NCBI RefSeq assembly: GCF_000297495.1
Contig: NZ_ALWX01000059.1
Span: 1 to 37,693, forward strand
From: Janibacter hoylei PVAS-1
GTDB taxonomy: Bacteria; Actinomycetota; Actinomycetes; Actinomycetales; Dermatophilaceae
Length of the DNA: 37,693 nt
Reading direction: 5' to 3'
Shown here: positions 17,286 through 25,551 of the stretch, piece after piece
Layout: the number at the start of each line of letters is the position of its first letter
Position numbering within the stretch: the stretch's first letter is position 1
Position numbers and translations under genes: made by a program
The notes under the pieces: generated by a model
The model's input: the letters and a program-made list of their open reading frames with translations, nothing else
The model's database searches: none
Told to the model about the DNA's origin: nothing

Positions 17286-20200
17286 ATGGGCGTCTTCGTC
17301 GCCAACCGCGGTGAGATCGCCGTCCGCATCGTGCGGGCGGCCCGGGAGGCCGGGCTGGAGGCGGTCGTCGCGGTGACGCGTGCCGAGGCCGACGGCCTCG
17401 CCGCGCGTCTGGCGAGCGGCGTCCACGTGCTCCCCGGCGAGGGCCCGGCGGCCTACCTCGACGCCGCGGCCCTCGTCGCCGGTGCCCGGGAGCACGGCTG
17501 CACCCTGCTCCACCCCGGCTACGGCTTCCTCAGCGAGTCACCGGAGCTGGCGCGGGCCTGCGCGGACGCCGACGTGACCTTCGTCGGCCCCGACGCCGGG
17601 CTGCTCGAGCTCTTCGGCGACAAGGGGCGGGCGCGTGCGGCCGCGCAGGAGGCCGGCGTGCCGGTCCTGCCGGCCACCGACGTCGGGGCGAGCGTCGCCG
17701 AGGTCGAGGACTTCGCGCGGGCGCAGCTGCCCGGCGGCGTGATGATCAAGGCCGCGGCCGGTGGCGGCGGCCGGGGCATGCGCGCGGTGCCGGCGGGTGA
17801 GCCGGTGGCCCCCGCCGTCGAGCGGGCGCGATCCGAGGCCGAGCGCAGCTTCGGCTCCGGTGACCTCTTCGCCGAGCTCTACGTCGAGCGCGCGCGCCAC
17901 GTCGAGGTGCAGGTCGCGGCCGACGGCGAAGGGGGAGTCACCCACCTCGGCGAGCGCGACTGCACCCTCCAGCGCCGCTTCCAGAAGGTCGTCGAGGTCG
18001 CGCCCGCACCGGACCTGCCCGACGACGTGCGCGCGGCCCTGCACGAGGCCGCCGTGCGGCTGCTCGTCGGTCGTGGGTACCGCGGGCTGGCGACCGTGGA
18101 GTTCCTCCTCGACGCCGACGACCCGACCCGCTGGTGGTTCATCGAGGTCAACCCGCGCCTGCAGGTCGAGCACCCCGTGACGGAGCTGGTCACGGGGGTC
18201 GACCTCGTCCTCACCCAGCTCGCGCTCGCCACCGGCCGCACCCTCGGCGACCTCGGCCTGGCCGACCCACCCGCCGTGCGAGGGTCTGCGGTCGAGCTGC
18301 GCGTCACGGCCGAGCGGGTCGGCTCCGACGGCGCGCTCCTGCCCGCGCACGGGGTGGCGACCGGCCTGACCTGGCCGAGCGGCCCGGGGGTGCGGGTCGA
18401 CACCCATCTCGTCGAGGGCGCCCGGGTCGACGGGGCCTTCGACTCCCTCGTCGCCAAGGTCGTCACCCACAGCCACGGCGGTCTCGCCGGCGCGCTCGAC
18501 AAGGCGCGCCGGGCCGCGCTCGAGTGCTCGATCGACGGGGTCGAGACGACCCTGCCCCTGCTGCGCGAGCTGCTCGCCCACGACGACCTCGCACGCTGGC
18601 AGGTGACGACGGGGTGGATCGAGTCCTCAGGGGTGCTGGCGACGGTCGACGCCGGGGGGTCGGCGGACGACACGGCCCCGGGCGAGGTGCGCGCCGAGAT
18701 GACCGGCACCGTCCTCGAGGTCCTCGTCGGGGCCGGTGACGAGGTCGCCCTCGGCGCACCCCTGCTCGTCGTCGAGGCGATGAAGATGGAGCACGTCGTC
18801 ACCGCACCGGCCCCCGGGACGGTGACGGAGGTGCGGTCCCGGCCGGGGGGCCACCACGGCTGCCGGGGACCTGCTCGTGCGGCTGCTCCCGTCGTCCGTG
18901 GGGGAAGAGGCCGCGGCCGTCGACGAGGGACCCGACCTCGACGCAGAGCGGGCCGACCTGACCCGCCTGCGCGAGCGGCAGGAGCGGCGGCTCGACGCGG
19001 CCCGCCCCGAGGCGGTCGCCAGGCGCCACGCGCGCGGTCAGCGGACCGCGAGGGACAACCTCGCCGACCTGCTCGACGAGGGCAGCCTCGTCGAGTACGG
19101 CGGGCTGGCGGTCGCCGCCCAGCGGGCGCGCCGCACGGAGGAGGAGCTCGTCGCGACCACCCCGGCCGACGGCATCGTCACCGGCATCGGGCGGGTGACG
19201 ACGGCGCCGGGGACGAGCCCGCGGGTGGCGGTGCTCGCCTACGACTACACGGTCCTCGCCGGCACGCAGGGCTACCTCAACCACAAGAAGACCGACCGGA
19301 TGCTCGAGATCGCCGAGCAGCAGCGGCTGCCCGTCGTCCTCTTCGCCGAAGGGGGTGGCGGTCGCCCCGGAGACACCGACACCACCGTCGCCAGCGGGCT
19401 CGACGTGCCGACCTTCGCGACGATGGGCCGGCTCAGCGGGCTCGTGCCGACCATCGGCATCGCCGCCGGGCGCTGCTTCGCCGGCAACGCCGCCCTGCTG
19501 GGCTGCTGCGACGTCATCATCGCCACCCGTGACTCGACGATCGGCATGGGCGGCCCCGCGATGATCGAAGGGGGCGGCCTCGGCGTCTTCGCCCCCGAGG
19601 AGGTCGGCCCGATCGAGGTCCAGGGCGGCAACGGTGTCGTCGACGTCGTCGTCGACGACGAGGCCGAGGCGGTCGCCGTGGCGCAGCGCTACCTCGGCTA
19701 CTTCCAGGGTCGTCGCGAGGAGTGGAGCGCCCCCGACCAGCGCCACCTCCGTCACGTCGTGCCGGAGAGCAGGGTGCGGGCCTACGACGTGCGCCGGGCG
19801 ATCGACACCCTCGCCGACGAGGGCTCGGTCCTCGAGCTGCGGGCCGGCTTCGCCCCGGGCGTCATCACCGCGCTCGTGCGCATCGAGGGGCGCCCGATGG
19901 GTCTCGTCGCCAACAACCCGCGACACCTCGGCGGCGCCATCGACAGCCCCGCGGCCGACAAGCTCGCGCGCTTCCTCCAGCTCTGCGACGCGCACGGGCT
20001 TCCGGTCGTGTCGCTCTGCGACACCCCGGGATTCATGGTCGGCCCGGACCACGAGCGCACCGCGACGGTGCGGCACTTCGCGCGGCTCTTCGTCATCGGG
20101 GCGCACCTGCGGGTACCGGTCGTCACCGTCGTCCTGCGCAAGGCCTACGGCCTCGGTGCGCAGGCGATGGCGGCTGGCGGCTTCCACCGGCCGGCCGCGA

Positions 20201-20484
20201 CGCTCGCCTGGCCGACCGGCGAGGTCGGCGGCATGGGGCTGGAAGGCGCCGTGCGGCTGGGCTTCCGTCGCGAGCTCGAGGCGGTCGCCGACCCCACGGA
20301 GCGGGCGGAGCTCGAGGCGCAGCTGCTCGCGCAGATGTACGAGCGCGGGCGCGCGGTCAACGCCGCAGCCGTCGTCGAGCTCGACGACGTCATCGACCCG
20401 GTCGACACCCGGCAGTGGATCACCACGGCCCTGGGCGAGGTCGACCACACCGACGTGCCACGGGGGTACGTCGACACCTGGTGA
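17286..20484 (+). CDS. Single-chain acyl-CoA carboxylase (BC-BCCP-CT fusion), frameshifted
   Basis: Biotin-dependent carboxylase with all modules in one chain, about 1065 residues after correction. The BC domain (about 1-440) starts MGVFVANRGEIAVRI and shows LLHPGYGFLSE and KAAAGGGGRGMRAV. The BCCP biotin site is VEAMKMEH with Lys near residue 500. The CT domain follows with KKTDRMLEIAEQQ, GGPAMIEGGGLGVF and DTPGFMVGPDHE. The frame breaks in a G6 run (18845-18850); removing one G gives RPGATTAAGDLLVRL and joins both halves. The layout matches actinobacterial fused carboxylases, including the long-chain acyl-CoA carboxylase of Mycobacterium avium. ATG after GAAGGGAGAG. The substrate acyl-CoA is unknown. 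Confidence 0.85.
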
Positions 20485-20499
20485 GCCAAGGAGTGCCTG

Positions 20500-22164
20500 A
20501 TGGAGTACACGCAGCACCTCGCAGACGTCCGCGCGCGGCAGGAGCGGGTGCGTCCCGCCGACACGCCCCGCGAGGTCGCCCACCCCTTCGGGGAGCTGAC
20601 CGTCCCGGAGTACGTCGACCGGTGGGCGGTCGAGCAGCCGGACCACCATGCGGTGGTCATGGGGGAGGAGGTGCTCACCTACGCCGACGTCGCCGCGCAG
20701 CACGCGTGCTGGGCCGGGTGGCTCCGGGCGAAGGGGGTGGCCCCCGGCGAGCGCGTCGGCGTGCACCTGGGCAACTCCACGCAGTTCGTCCTCGCCTTCC
20801 TCGGCACGTTGCGCGCCGGGTGCGTCCACGTGCCCGTCAACGCGATGTTCCAGCACGCCGAGCTCGTCCACGAGCTCGCCGACAGCGGGGCGAGCGTCGT
20901 CGTCACCCACGTGACGCTCGCCGAGCGACTCCTGCCGGCCGCGGCCGAGGCCGGGGTGGCCACGGTCGTCGTCGTGGGAGGTGAGGTCTCCTCCCTTCGG
21001 CAGGCGGGGGTCGAGGTCGTGGCCTGGGTCGACGCCCTCACGGCGGACCCGCTGCCCGAGCCGGCCCGCGACCTCGATGCGCTCGCCGCGCTCAACTACA
21101 CCGGCGGCACGACCGGCCTGCCCAAGGGATGCGAGCACTCCCAGCGGCACATGGTCTACACGGCGCTGAGCGGGGCGGGGGCCAATGGTCTGGGGCGTGA
21201 GGTCGTCTCGTTGTGCTTCGTCCCCGTCTTCTGGATCGCCGGTGAGGACCTGGGCATCCTCATCCCGCTCGTCATGGGTGGCACGAGCGTCCTGCTCTCG
21301 CGGTGGGACGCGGCGACGGTCGTCGACCTCGTGGAGCGCCACGGCGTGACGACGACCGCGGCGACGGTCGAGAGCTACCTGGCGATCCTCGACCTGCCCG
21401 ACATCGCCGATCGTGACCTGTCGAGCTTCACCTCGCCGATGGCGATGTCCTTCATCCGCAAGCTCACGCCGGAGGTGCGCCGCCGGTGGGCGGAGGTCGT
21501 CGGTGGGCACTCGGTGCTGCGCGAGGGGTCCTACGGACTCACCGAGAGCCACACCATCGACGTCGTGCCGCACGGCTTCCAGGCCGATGACCACGACCTG
21601 ACGACGACGCCCGTCTTCTGCGGGCTGCCCGTCCCCGGCACCGACGTCCTCGTCGTCGACCCCGTGACCGCCGAGCCGATGCCGCTCGGGGAGCCGGGCG
21701 AGATCATCCTGCGCAGCCCCTCGATCACGACCGGCTACTGGCGCAACCCCGAGGCGACGGCGCGACAGCTGCGCGACGGCTGGCTGCACACGGGGGACAC
21801 CGGCTACCTCGACGACGACGGCTGCCTGCACTACCTGGCCCGGGCCAAGGACATGATCAAGGTCAACGGCATGAGCGTCTTCCCGGCGGAGGTCGAGTCG
21901 CTCCTCGTGGACCACCCGGCCATCGACACCGTGGCCGTCGTCCCCGCGCCCGACCCGGAGAGCGGCCAGCGTCCCGTGGCCTTCGTGACGACGGTCGGTG
22001 AGGTGACCGGCGCCGACGTCGAGCAGTGGGCACGGGACCGGATGGCGGTCTACAAGGTGCCCTTCGTCGAGGTGCTGCCGGCCTTCCCGCTGACGGACAC
22101 CGGCAAGATCCGCAAGGGCGAGCTGCTCGAGCGGGCCGGCGAGGTCGTCGCGGCCAGGGCCTGA
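20500..22164 (+). CDS. AMP-dependent CoA ligase
   Basis: 554-residue ANL-superfamily acid:CoA ligase. Motifs: ALNYTGGTTGLPKGCEHSQR (P-loop), SYGLTESHT (A5), GWLHTGDTGYLDDDGCLHYL (A7), ARAKDMIKVNGMSVFPAEVE (A8) and LTDTGKIRKGEL with the catalytic Lys. It is 15 bp after the carboxylase stop and is last in the long plus-strand operon; the next gene has its own operator-controlled promoter. It differs clearly from the ligase at 11026, so the two probably activate different acids (for example substrate and a chain-shortened intermediate). Confidence 0.88.
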   Translation: MEYTQHLADVRARQERVRPADTPREVAHPFGELTVPEYVDRWAVEQPDHHAVVMGEEVLTYADVAAQHACWAGWLRAKGVAPGERVGVHLGNSTQFVLAFLGTLRAGCVHVPVNAMFQHAELVHELADSGASVVVTHVTLAERLLPAAAEAGVATVVVVGGEVSSLRQAGVEVVAWVDALTADPLPEPARDLDALAALNYTGGTTGLPKGCEHSQRHMVYTALSGAGANGLGREVVSLCFVPVFWIAGEDLGILIPLVMGGTSVLLSRWDAATVVDLVERHGVTTTAATVESYLAILDLPDIADRDLSSFTSPMAMSFIRKLTPEVRRRWAEVVGGHSVLREGSYGLTESHTIDVVPHGFQADDHDLTTTPVFCGLPVPGTDVLVVDPVTAEPMPLGEPGEIILRSPSITTGYWRNPEATARQLRDGWLHTGDTGYLDDDGCLHYLARAKDMIKVNGMSVFPAEVESLLVDHPAIDTVAVVPAPDPESGQRPVAFVTTVGEVTGADVEQWARDRMAVYKVPFVEVLPAFPLTDTGKIRKGELLERAGEVVAARA

Positions 22165-22204
22165 CCCCCTTCGTCCCGCGGGTGACCGCTGACCGACGTG
22201 ACCC

Positions 22205-22234
22205 TTGACACAGATCTGAATCCGAGTTCAATAT
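22205..22234 (+). promoter_or_regulatory. Promoter of the ACS-type permease gene
   Basis: TTGACA (22205-22210), a perfect -35 consensus, then 17-18 bp to TCAATA/CAATAT (22228-22234). Operator D1 fills the spacer and D2 follows the -10, so induction by derepression is likely. Confidence 0.6.
22217..22230. promoter_or_regulatory. Operator site D1 (TGAA-N6-TTCA)
   Basis: CTGAATCCGAGTTCAA, identical over 16 bases to site A more than 20 kb away. Located in the permease promoter spacer. Confidence 0.72.
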
Positions 22235-22239
22235 GAACT

Positions 22240-22253
22240 TGAATCATCCTTCA
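22240..22253. promoter_or_regulatory. Operator site D2 (TGAA-N6-TTCA)
   Basis: TTGAATCATCCTTCAG. Second site, 23 bp from D1 (B1/B2 are 22 bp apart), just downstream of the -10 and before the AGGAGCTCAC leader. The central six bases differ most from the consensus, so it may be a weaker site. Confidence 0.62.
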
Positions 22254-22268
22254 GATACAGGAGCTCAC

Positions 22269-23618
22269 ATGACATCACCGACAACGGCGTCGGACGCGGT
22301 GCACGCGCGAGCCACGCGCAAGGCCTTCGTGCGGTTGGTCCCGCTGCTCATGGCGGCCTACTTCATGGCCTTCGTCGACCGGACCAACGTCGGGCTGGCG
22401 AAGTCCTCGCTCGAGGTCGACGCCGGCATCGACGCCGCGGCCTACGGGCTCGGGGCCGGGCTGTTCTTCCTCACCTACGCGGCCTTCGAGGTGCCGAGCA
22501 ACCTGATCCTCCACAAGATCGGCGCGAAGGTCTGGATCGGCCGGATCGCCGTCACCTGGGGCCTGATCACCATGGCGATGATGTTCATCTCCAGCCCGGC
22601 CATCTTCTACGTCCTGCGTCTGCTGCTCGGTGCGGCGGAGGCGGGTCTCTACCCGGGGATCATGTACCTCATCACGACGTGGTTCGCGCAGAAGGACCGC
22701 GCGACCGCTGTCGGGCTCATCCTCACCGCCTCGTCCGTCGCCTTCATCGTGGCCAACCCGATCGGCGGCGCCCTGATGAAGATGGACGGGGTCGGCGGCC
22801 TGCACGGGTGGCAGTGGCTCTTCGTCCTCGAGGGCATCCCGACGGTGCTCCTCGGCGTCATCATCTTCGTCGTCCTGCCCAACTCGCCGGCCGGGGCGAG
22901 CTGGCTGACGCGCGACGAGGCCGCCGAGCTGACCCGGCGCGCGGTCGGCGCGGAGGAGCCCGTCGGCAGCCCCGGCGCGATCGTTCGCCAGGCGATCTCC
23001 ACGCCCTTCCTGCTGACCGTCGCGGCGATCTACTTCATGAACCAGATCGCGACCTACGGCGTGATCTTCTTCGTGCCCTCGATCGTCCAGGCCATGGACG
23101 TCACCGACACCTTCCTCATCGGGCTGATCTCCGGCGTCGTCGGCATCGGGGCGGTCATCGGCGTGCTCGTCGTGCCTCGCGTCCTGCGGCGCAACCCCGG
23201 CAGCGAGGTGCGGCTGATCGGCATCACGACCGTGGCGGCGATCGTCCTGGCGCTGTGCTTCGTCGCCGTCGAGCAGCCGGTGGCTCGGATGATCATCCTC
23301 AGCGCGACGATGCTCTTCATCGTCGGGGTCCAGCCGCTCTACTGGTCGGTGCTCATGGCCCGGCTCGGGGGAGTGGGTGCGGCCGCCGGTCTCGCCTTCG
23401 TCAACACCATCGGCCTCACCGGTGGCTTCGTCGGGCCCTACGCCTTCGGCCTCGCCGAGACGGCGACCGGGTCGCCGTCGTCCGGCCTGTGGGTGCTCAT
23501 CGCCGCGACCTGCATCGGGCTGCTGTGCGTGCCGCTGCTCGGTCGCCTGCTGCGCCGGCACGACGCGGACAACCCCGTCGGCGACCCCGAGGACGACGTC
23601 GCCCCCGTGGCGGTCTGA
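22269..23618 (+). CDS. MFS transporter, anion:cation symporter (ACS) family
   Basis: 449-residue permease with about 12 membrane segments. N-terminal signatures RTNVGLAKSSLEVDAGI, GLFFLTYAAFEVPSNLIL and LLLGAAEAGLYPGIMYLIT are typical of the ACS family (phthalate, 4-hydroxyphenylacetate, sugar acids, other small organic anions). This is the best clue that the substrate enters as a small organic anion rather than a long lipid. The ATG at 22269 is chosen because ACAGGAGCTCAC precedes it; an upstream in-frame ATG at 22233 lies inside the operator region. Ends at a strong bidirectional terminator. Confidence 0.87.
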   Translation: MTSPTTASDAVHARATRKAFVRLVPLLMAAYFMAFVDRTNVGLAKSSLEVDAGIDAAAYGLGAGLFFLTYAAFEVPSNLILHKIGAKVWIGRIAVTWGLITMAMMFISSPAIFYVLRLLLGAAEAGLYPGIMYLITTWFAQKDRATAVGLILTASSVAFIVANPIGGALMKMDGVGGLHGWQWLFVLEGIPTVLLGVIIFVVLPNSPAGASWLTRDEAAELTRRAVGAEEPVGSPGAIVRQAISTPFLLTVAAIYFMNQIATYGVIFFVPSIVQAMDVTDTFLIGLISGVVGIGAVIGVLVVPRVLRRNPGSEVRLIGITTVAAIVLALCFVAVEQPVARMIILSATMLFIVGVQPLYWSVLMARLGGVGAAAGLAFVNTIGLTGGFVGPYAFGLAETATGSPSSGLWVLIAATCIGLLCVPLLGRLLRRHDADNPVGDPEDDVAPVAV

Positions 23619-23627
23619 CCTCGCAGA

Positions 23628-23671
23628 CGAGACGACCGGCCGTGACCCGAGGGTCGCGGCCGGTCGTCTCG
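23628..23671. terminator. Bidirectional terminator between the permease and yajQ
   Basis: A 21-bp stem, starting CGAGACGACCGG and ending CCGGTCGTCTCG, with a single mismatch (G-T pair) and a tiny loop. It lies between convergent genes and marks the right border of the catabolic island. Confidence 0.85.
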
Positions 23672-23701
23672 TGCTGCCCGGCGTGCCGAGCGAAGAGAGG
23701 C

Positions 23702-24196
23702 TCAGCGGTAGTTGGTGAACTGCAGCGCCACGTCGAGGTCCTTGCCCTTGAGCAGCGCGATGACCTCCTGCAGCTCGTCACGGGACTTGCCGGTGACCCG
23801 CAGCTCGTCGCCCTGGATCTGGGGCTTGATCCCCTTCGGCCCCTCGTCGCGGATGATCTTGGAGATCTTCTTCGCGTTGTCCTGGTCGATGCCCTCCTTG
23901 GTGGGGCCGGACAGGACGTACTCCTTGCCGGAGGCCTGCGGCTCCTTGTCGCCGAAGTCGATGTTCTTCAGCGAGACGCCGCGCCGCACGAGCTTGGACT
24001 CGAAGACGTCGAGGACGGCGAGCACGCGGTCGGCGCTGTTGGCCTTGATGACCACGTTGTCGCCGCTCCACTCGATCGAGGCGCCGACGCCCTTGAAGTC
24101 GTAGCGCTGGGAGACCTCCTTGGCCGCCTGGTTGAGCGCGTTGTCGACCTCCTGGCGGTCGACCTTGCTGACGATGTCGAAGCTGCTCGTGGCCAT
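23702..24196 (-). CDS. yajQ: YajQ family cyclic di-GMP/nucleotide-binding protein
   Basis: 164-residue protein, full length for the family. Recognised from [20 protein letters not shown] at the N-terminus, [53 protein letters not shown] and the end [11 protein letters not shown]. YajQ proteins have two ferredoxin-like domains; some members bind cyclic di-GMP and act with transcription factors, but the role in actinobacteria is unclear. The ATG follows GAAGGAGTC. Single gene, convergent with the permease and divergent from tRNA-Tyr. Confidence 0.92.
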   Translation of the reverse strand: MATSSFDIVSKVDRQEVDNALNQAAKEVSQRYDFKGVGASIEWSGDNVVIKANSADRVLAVLDVFESKLVRRGVSLKNIDFGDKEPQASGKEYVLSGPTKEGIDQDNAKKISKIIRDEGPKGIKPQIQGDELRVTGKSRDELQEVIALLKGKDLDVALQFTNYR

Positions 24197-24257
24197 GCTG
24201 GTGGTGACTCCTTCGCCGAGGGGGCGCCCGGATTGCGTTGATGGGCGGTCGGCTTGC

Positions 24258-24263
24258 TATCCT
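24258..24263 (+). promoter_or_regulatory. Likely -10 (TATCCT) of tRNA-Tyr
   Basis: TATCCT lies 13 bases before the mature tRNA 5' end. A weak -35 (TTGCGT, 24233-24238) is 19 bp upstream. The same hexamer precedes rpmG. Confidence 0.45.
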
Positions 24264-24276
24264 TCCAGACGCACAC

Positions 24277-24362
24277 GGCAGGTTGTCCGAGCGGCCAATG
24301 GAAACGGACTGTAAATCCGTCGGGTTATCCCTACGAAGGTTCGAATCCTTCACCTGCCACCA
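24277..24362 (+). tRNA. tRNA-Tyr (anticodon GTA)
   Basis: Class II tRNA with a long variable arm. The acceptor GGCAGGT pairs with ACCTGCC; anticodon stem ACGGA/TCCGT encloses the loop CTGTAAA, anticodon GTA. The T arm holds GGTTCGAATCC. Discriminator A and an encoded CCA (24360-24362). Only this tRNA of the four in the window encodes CCA. Confidence 0.95.
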
Positions 24363-24373
24363 GCAGTGCAGCG

Positions 24374-24405
24374 CGAGCCCCGCACCGATCTCGGTGCGGG
24401 GCTCG
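24374..24405 (+). terminator. Terminator after tRNA-Tyr
   Basis: CGAGCCCCGCACCGA and TCGGTGCGGGGCTCG form a perfect 15-bp stem with a two-base loop right after the tRNA. The tag gene begins 20 bp later. Confidence 0.75.
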
Positions 24406-24425
24406 TGTCGTCCCCCGGTGGCACG

Positions 24426-25062
24426 ATGGCCGGCATGGACGTGGTGGTGGGCGAGGACGGGCTGGCGCGGCCGGCGTGGGCGGACGGACACGGTGCCCAC
24501 GGCGAGCTGCTGAGGCACTACTACGACACCGAGTGGGGCATGCCCGTGCGCGACGAGCGCGGCCTCTTCGAGCGGCTGAGCCTCGAGGCCTTCCAGTCGG
24601 GGTTGTCCTGGGCGACGATCCTCGCCAAGCGCGAGGCCTTCCGGGCCGCCTTCGCCGGTTTCGACCCGGACGTCGTCGCCGAGTACCGCGACGCCGACGT
24701 CGAGCGCCTCATGGCCGACGCCGGGATCGTGCGCAACCGGGCCAAGATCGTGGCGACGATCCGCAACGCGGGGGGCGACCCGCTCCCTTCGTGACGAAGG
24801 GGGGTTGCCCGCCCTCGTGTGGTCCTTCCGTCCCGACCGCACGCCCAGGCCACGGACGGCCGCCGAGATCCCGACGACGTCGGACGAGTCCCGGGCCCTG
24901 GCCAAGGAGCTCAAGCGGCGCGGCTTCGCCTTCGTCGGCCCCACGACGGCCTTCGCGCTCATGGAGGCGGTCGGCATCGTCGACACCCACCTGCTCGACA
25001 GCCACCGCCGGGGGACCTCCGGCGTGTGGCGACCGGACGGGAGGCCGGTGCACGATGTCTGA
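24426..25062 (+). CDS. tag: DNA-3-methyladenine glycosylase I (Tag), frameshifted, zinc ligands lost
   Basis: Base-excision repair enzyme removing 3-methyladenine. Recognised from YYDTEWGMPVRDERGLFERL, SLEAFQSGLSWATILAKRE (with the catalytic Glu), DAGIVRNRAKIVATIRNA, then in another frame ALVWSF, LKRRGFAFVGPTTAFALME and VGIVDTHLLDS. Removing one G from the run at 24770-24775 joins the parts (RNAGATRSLRDEGGLPALVW). Of the four zinc ligands of E. coli Tag (Cys4, His17, His175, Cys179), only the His175 equivalent remains; the others are Pro, Tyr and Ser. An alternative ATG is at 24435. Its end overlaps the next start. Confidence 0.8.
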
Positions 25063-25495
25063 CGTGAGCGACCTCGACCGCACCCGCTACCCGCACTGGG
25101 CCACGGTGCCCACGCGGTGGAGCGACAACGACCAGTTCGGCCACGTCAACAACGCGGTGCACTACTTCGTCATGGACACGGTCATCAACGACTGGCTCCG
25201 TCAGCACGACTTCGACGTGGCGCGCGGTGACGGCACGATCAACCTCATCCCCGAGACGGGCTGCCGGTACCTCGCCGAGATCTCCTACCCCGACGTCTTC
25301 GAGGTGGGGCTGCGTGCGCTGGGCGTGGGGCGCACGAGCGTGCGCTGGGAGTGCGCCCTCGTGCGTGGTAGCGACGGGGTGCCCGTCGCCGTCGCGACCT
25401 CGGCGCACGTCTTCGTCGACGCGACCACCCGACGGCCCACACCCGTCCCGGAGGCGCTCAGACCATCTCTGGAGGGACTGGTCGTCGAGGGTTAA
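25055..25495 (+). CDS. 4HBT-type acyl-CoA thioesterase
   Basis: 146-residue hotdog thioesterase. RWSDNDQFGHVNNAVHYFVM near residues 21-40 carries the catalytic Asp and the GHVNN signature of 4-hydroxybenzoyl-CoA-thioesterase-like proteins; a central AEISYPDVFEVGLRALGVG and an AHVFVD strand complete the fold. It hydrolyses an acyl-CoA to free acid plus CoA. The start overlaps the tag stop by a few bases (ATGTCTGA), so the two are co-transcribed although their functions appear unrelated. Outside the TGAA-N6-TTCA regulon. Confidence 0.87.
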   Translation: MSDVSDLDRTRYPHWATVPTRWSDNDQFGHVNNAVHYFVMDTVINDWLRQHDFDVARGDGTINLIPETGCRYLAEISYPDVFEVGLRALGVGRTSVRWECALVRGSDGVPVAVATSAHVFVDATTRRPTPVPEALRPSLEGLVVEG

Positions 25496-25539
25496 GGGGG
25501 CGTTCACCCGGTGGTCGACGGTGTGGGGGGTGACCTCCC

Positions 25540-25545
25540 TAGGTT
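25540..25545 (+). promoter_or_regulatory. Leaderless -10 (TAGGTT) for the choice-of-anchor I gene
   Basis: TAGGTT ends six bases before the ATG at 25552, the spacing expected if transcription starts on the start codon. No Shine-Dalgarno is present. A PHO-box-like GTTCACCCGGT (25502-25512) lies about 40-50 bp upstream of that point. Confidence 0.5.
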
Positions 25546-25551
25546 CCGGCC

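Noticed and set aside
18845-18850. Programmed frameshifting in the carboxylase gene
   Set aside because: Several unrelated genes show the same +1 change in G/C runs, so base-calling error is simpler; no stimulatory hairpin or pairing with a known slippery site was seen.
18799-21915. A 1038-codon minus-strand frame opposite the carboxylase and ligase
   Set aside because: His/Asp/Arg-rich composition typical of antisense to high-GC genes, with no family motif.
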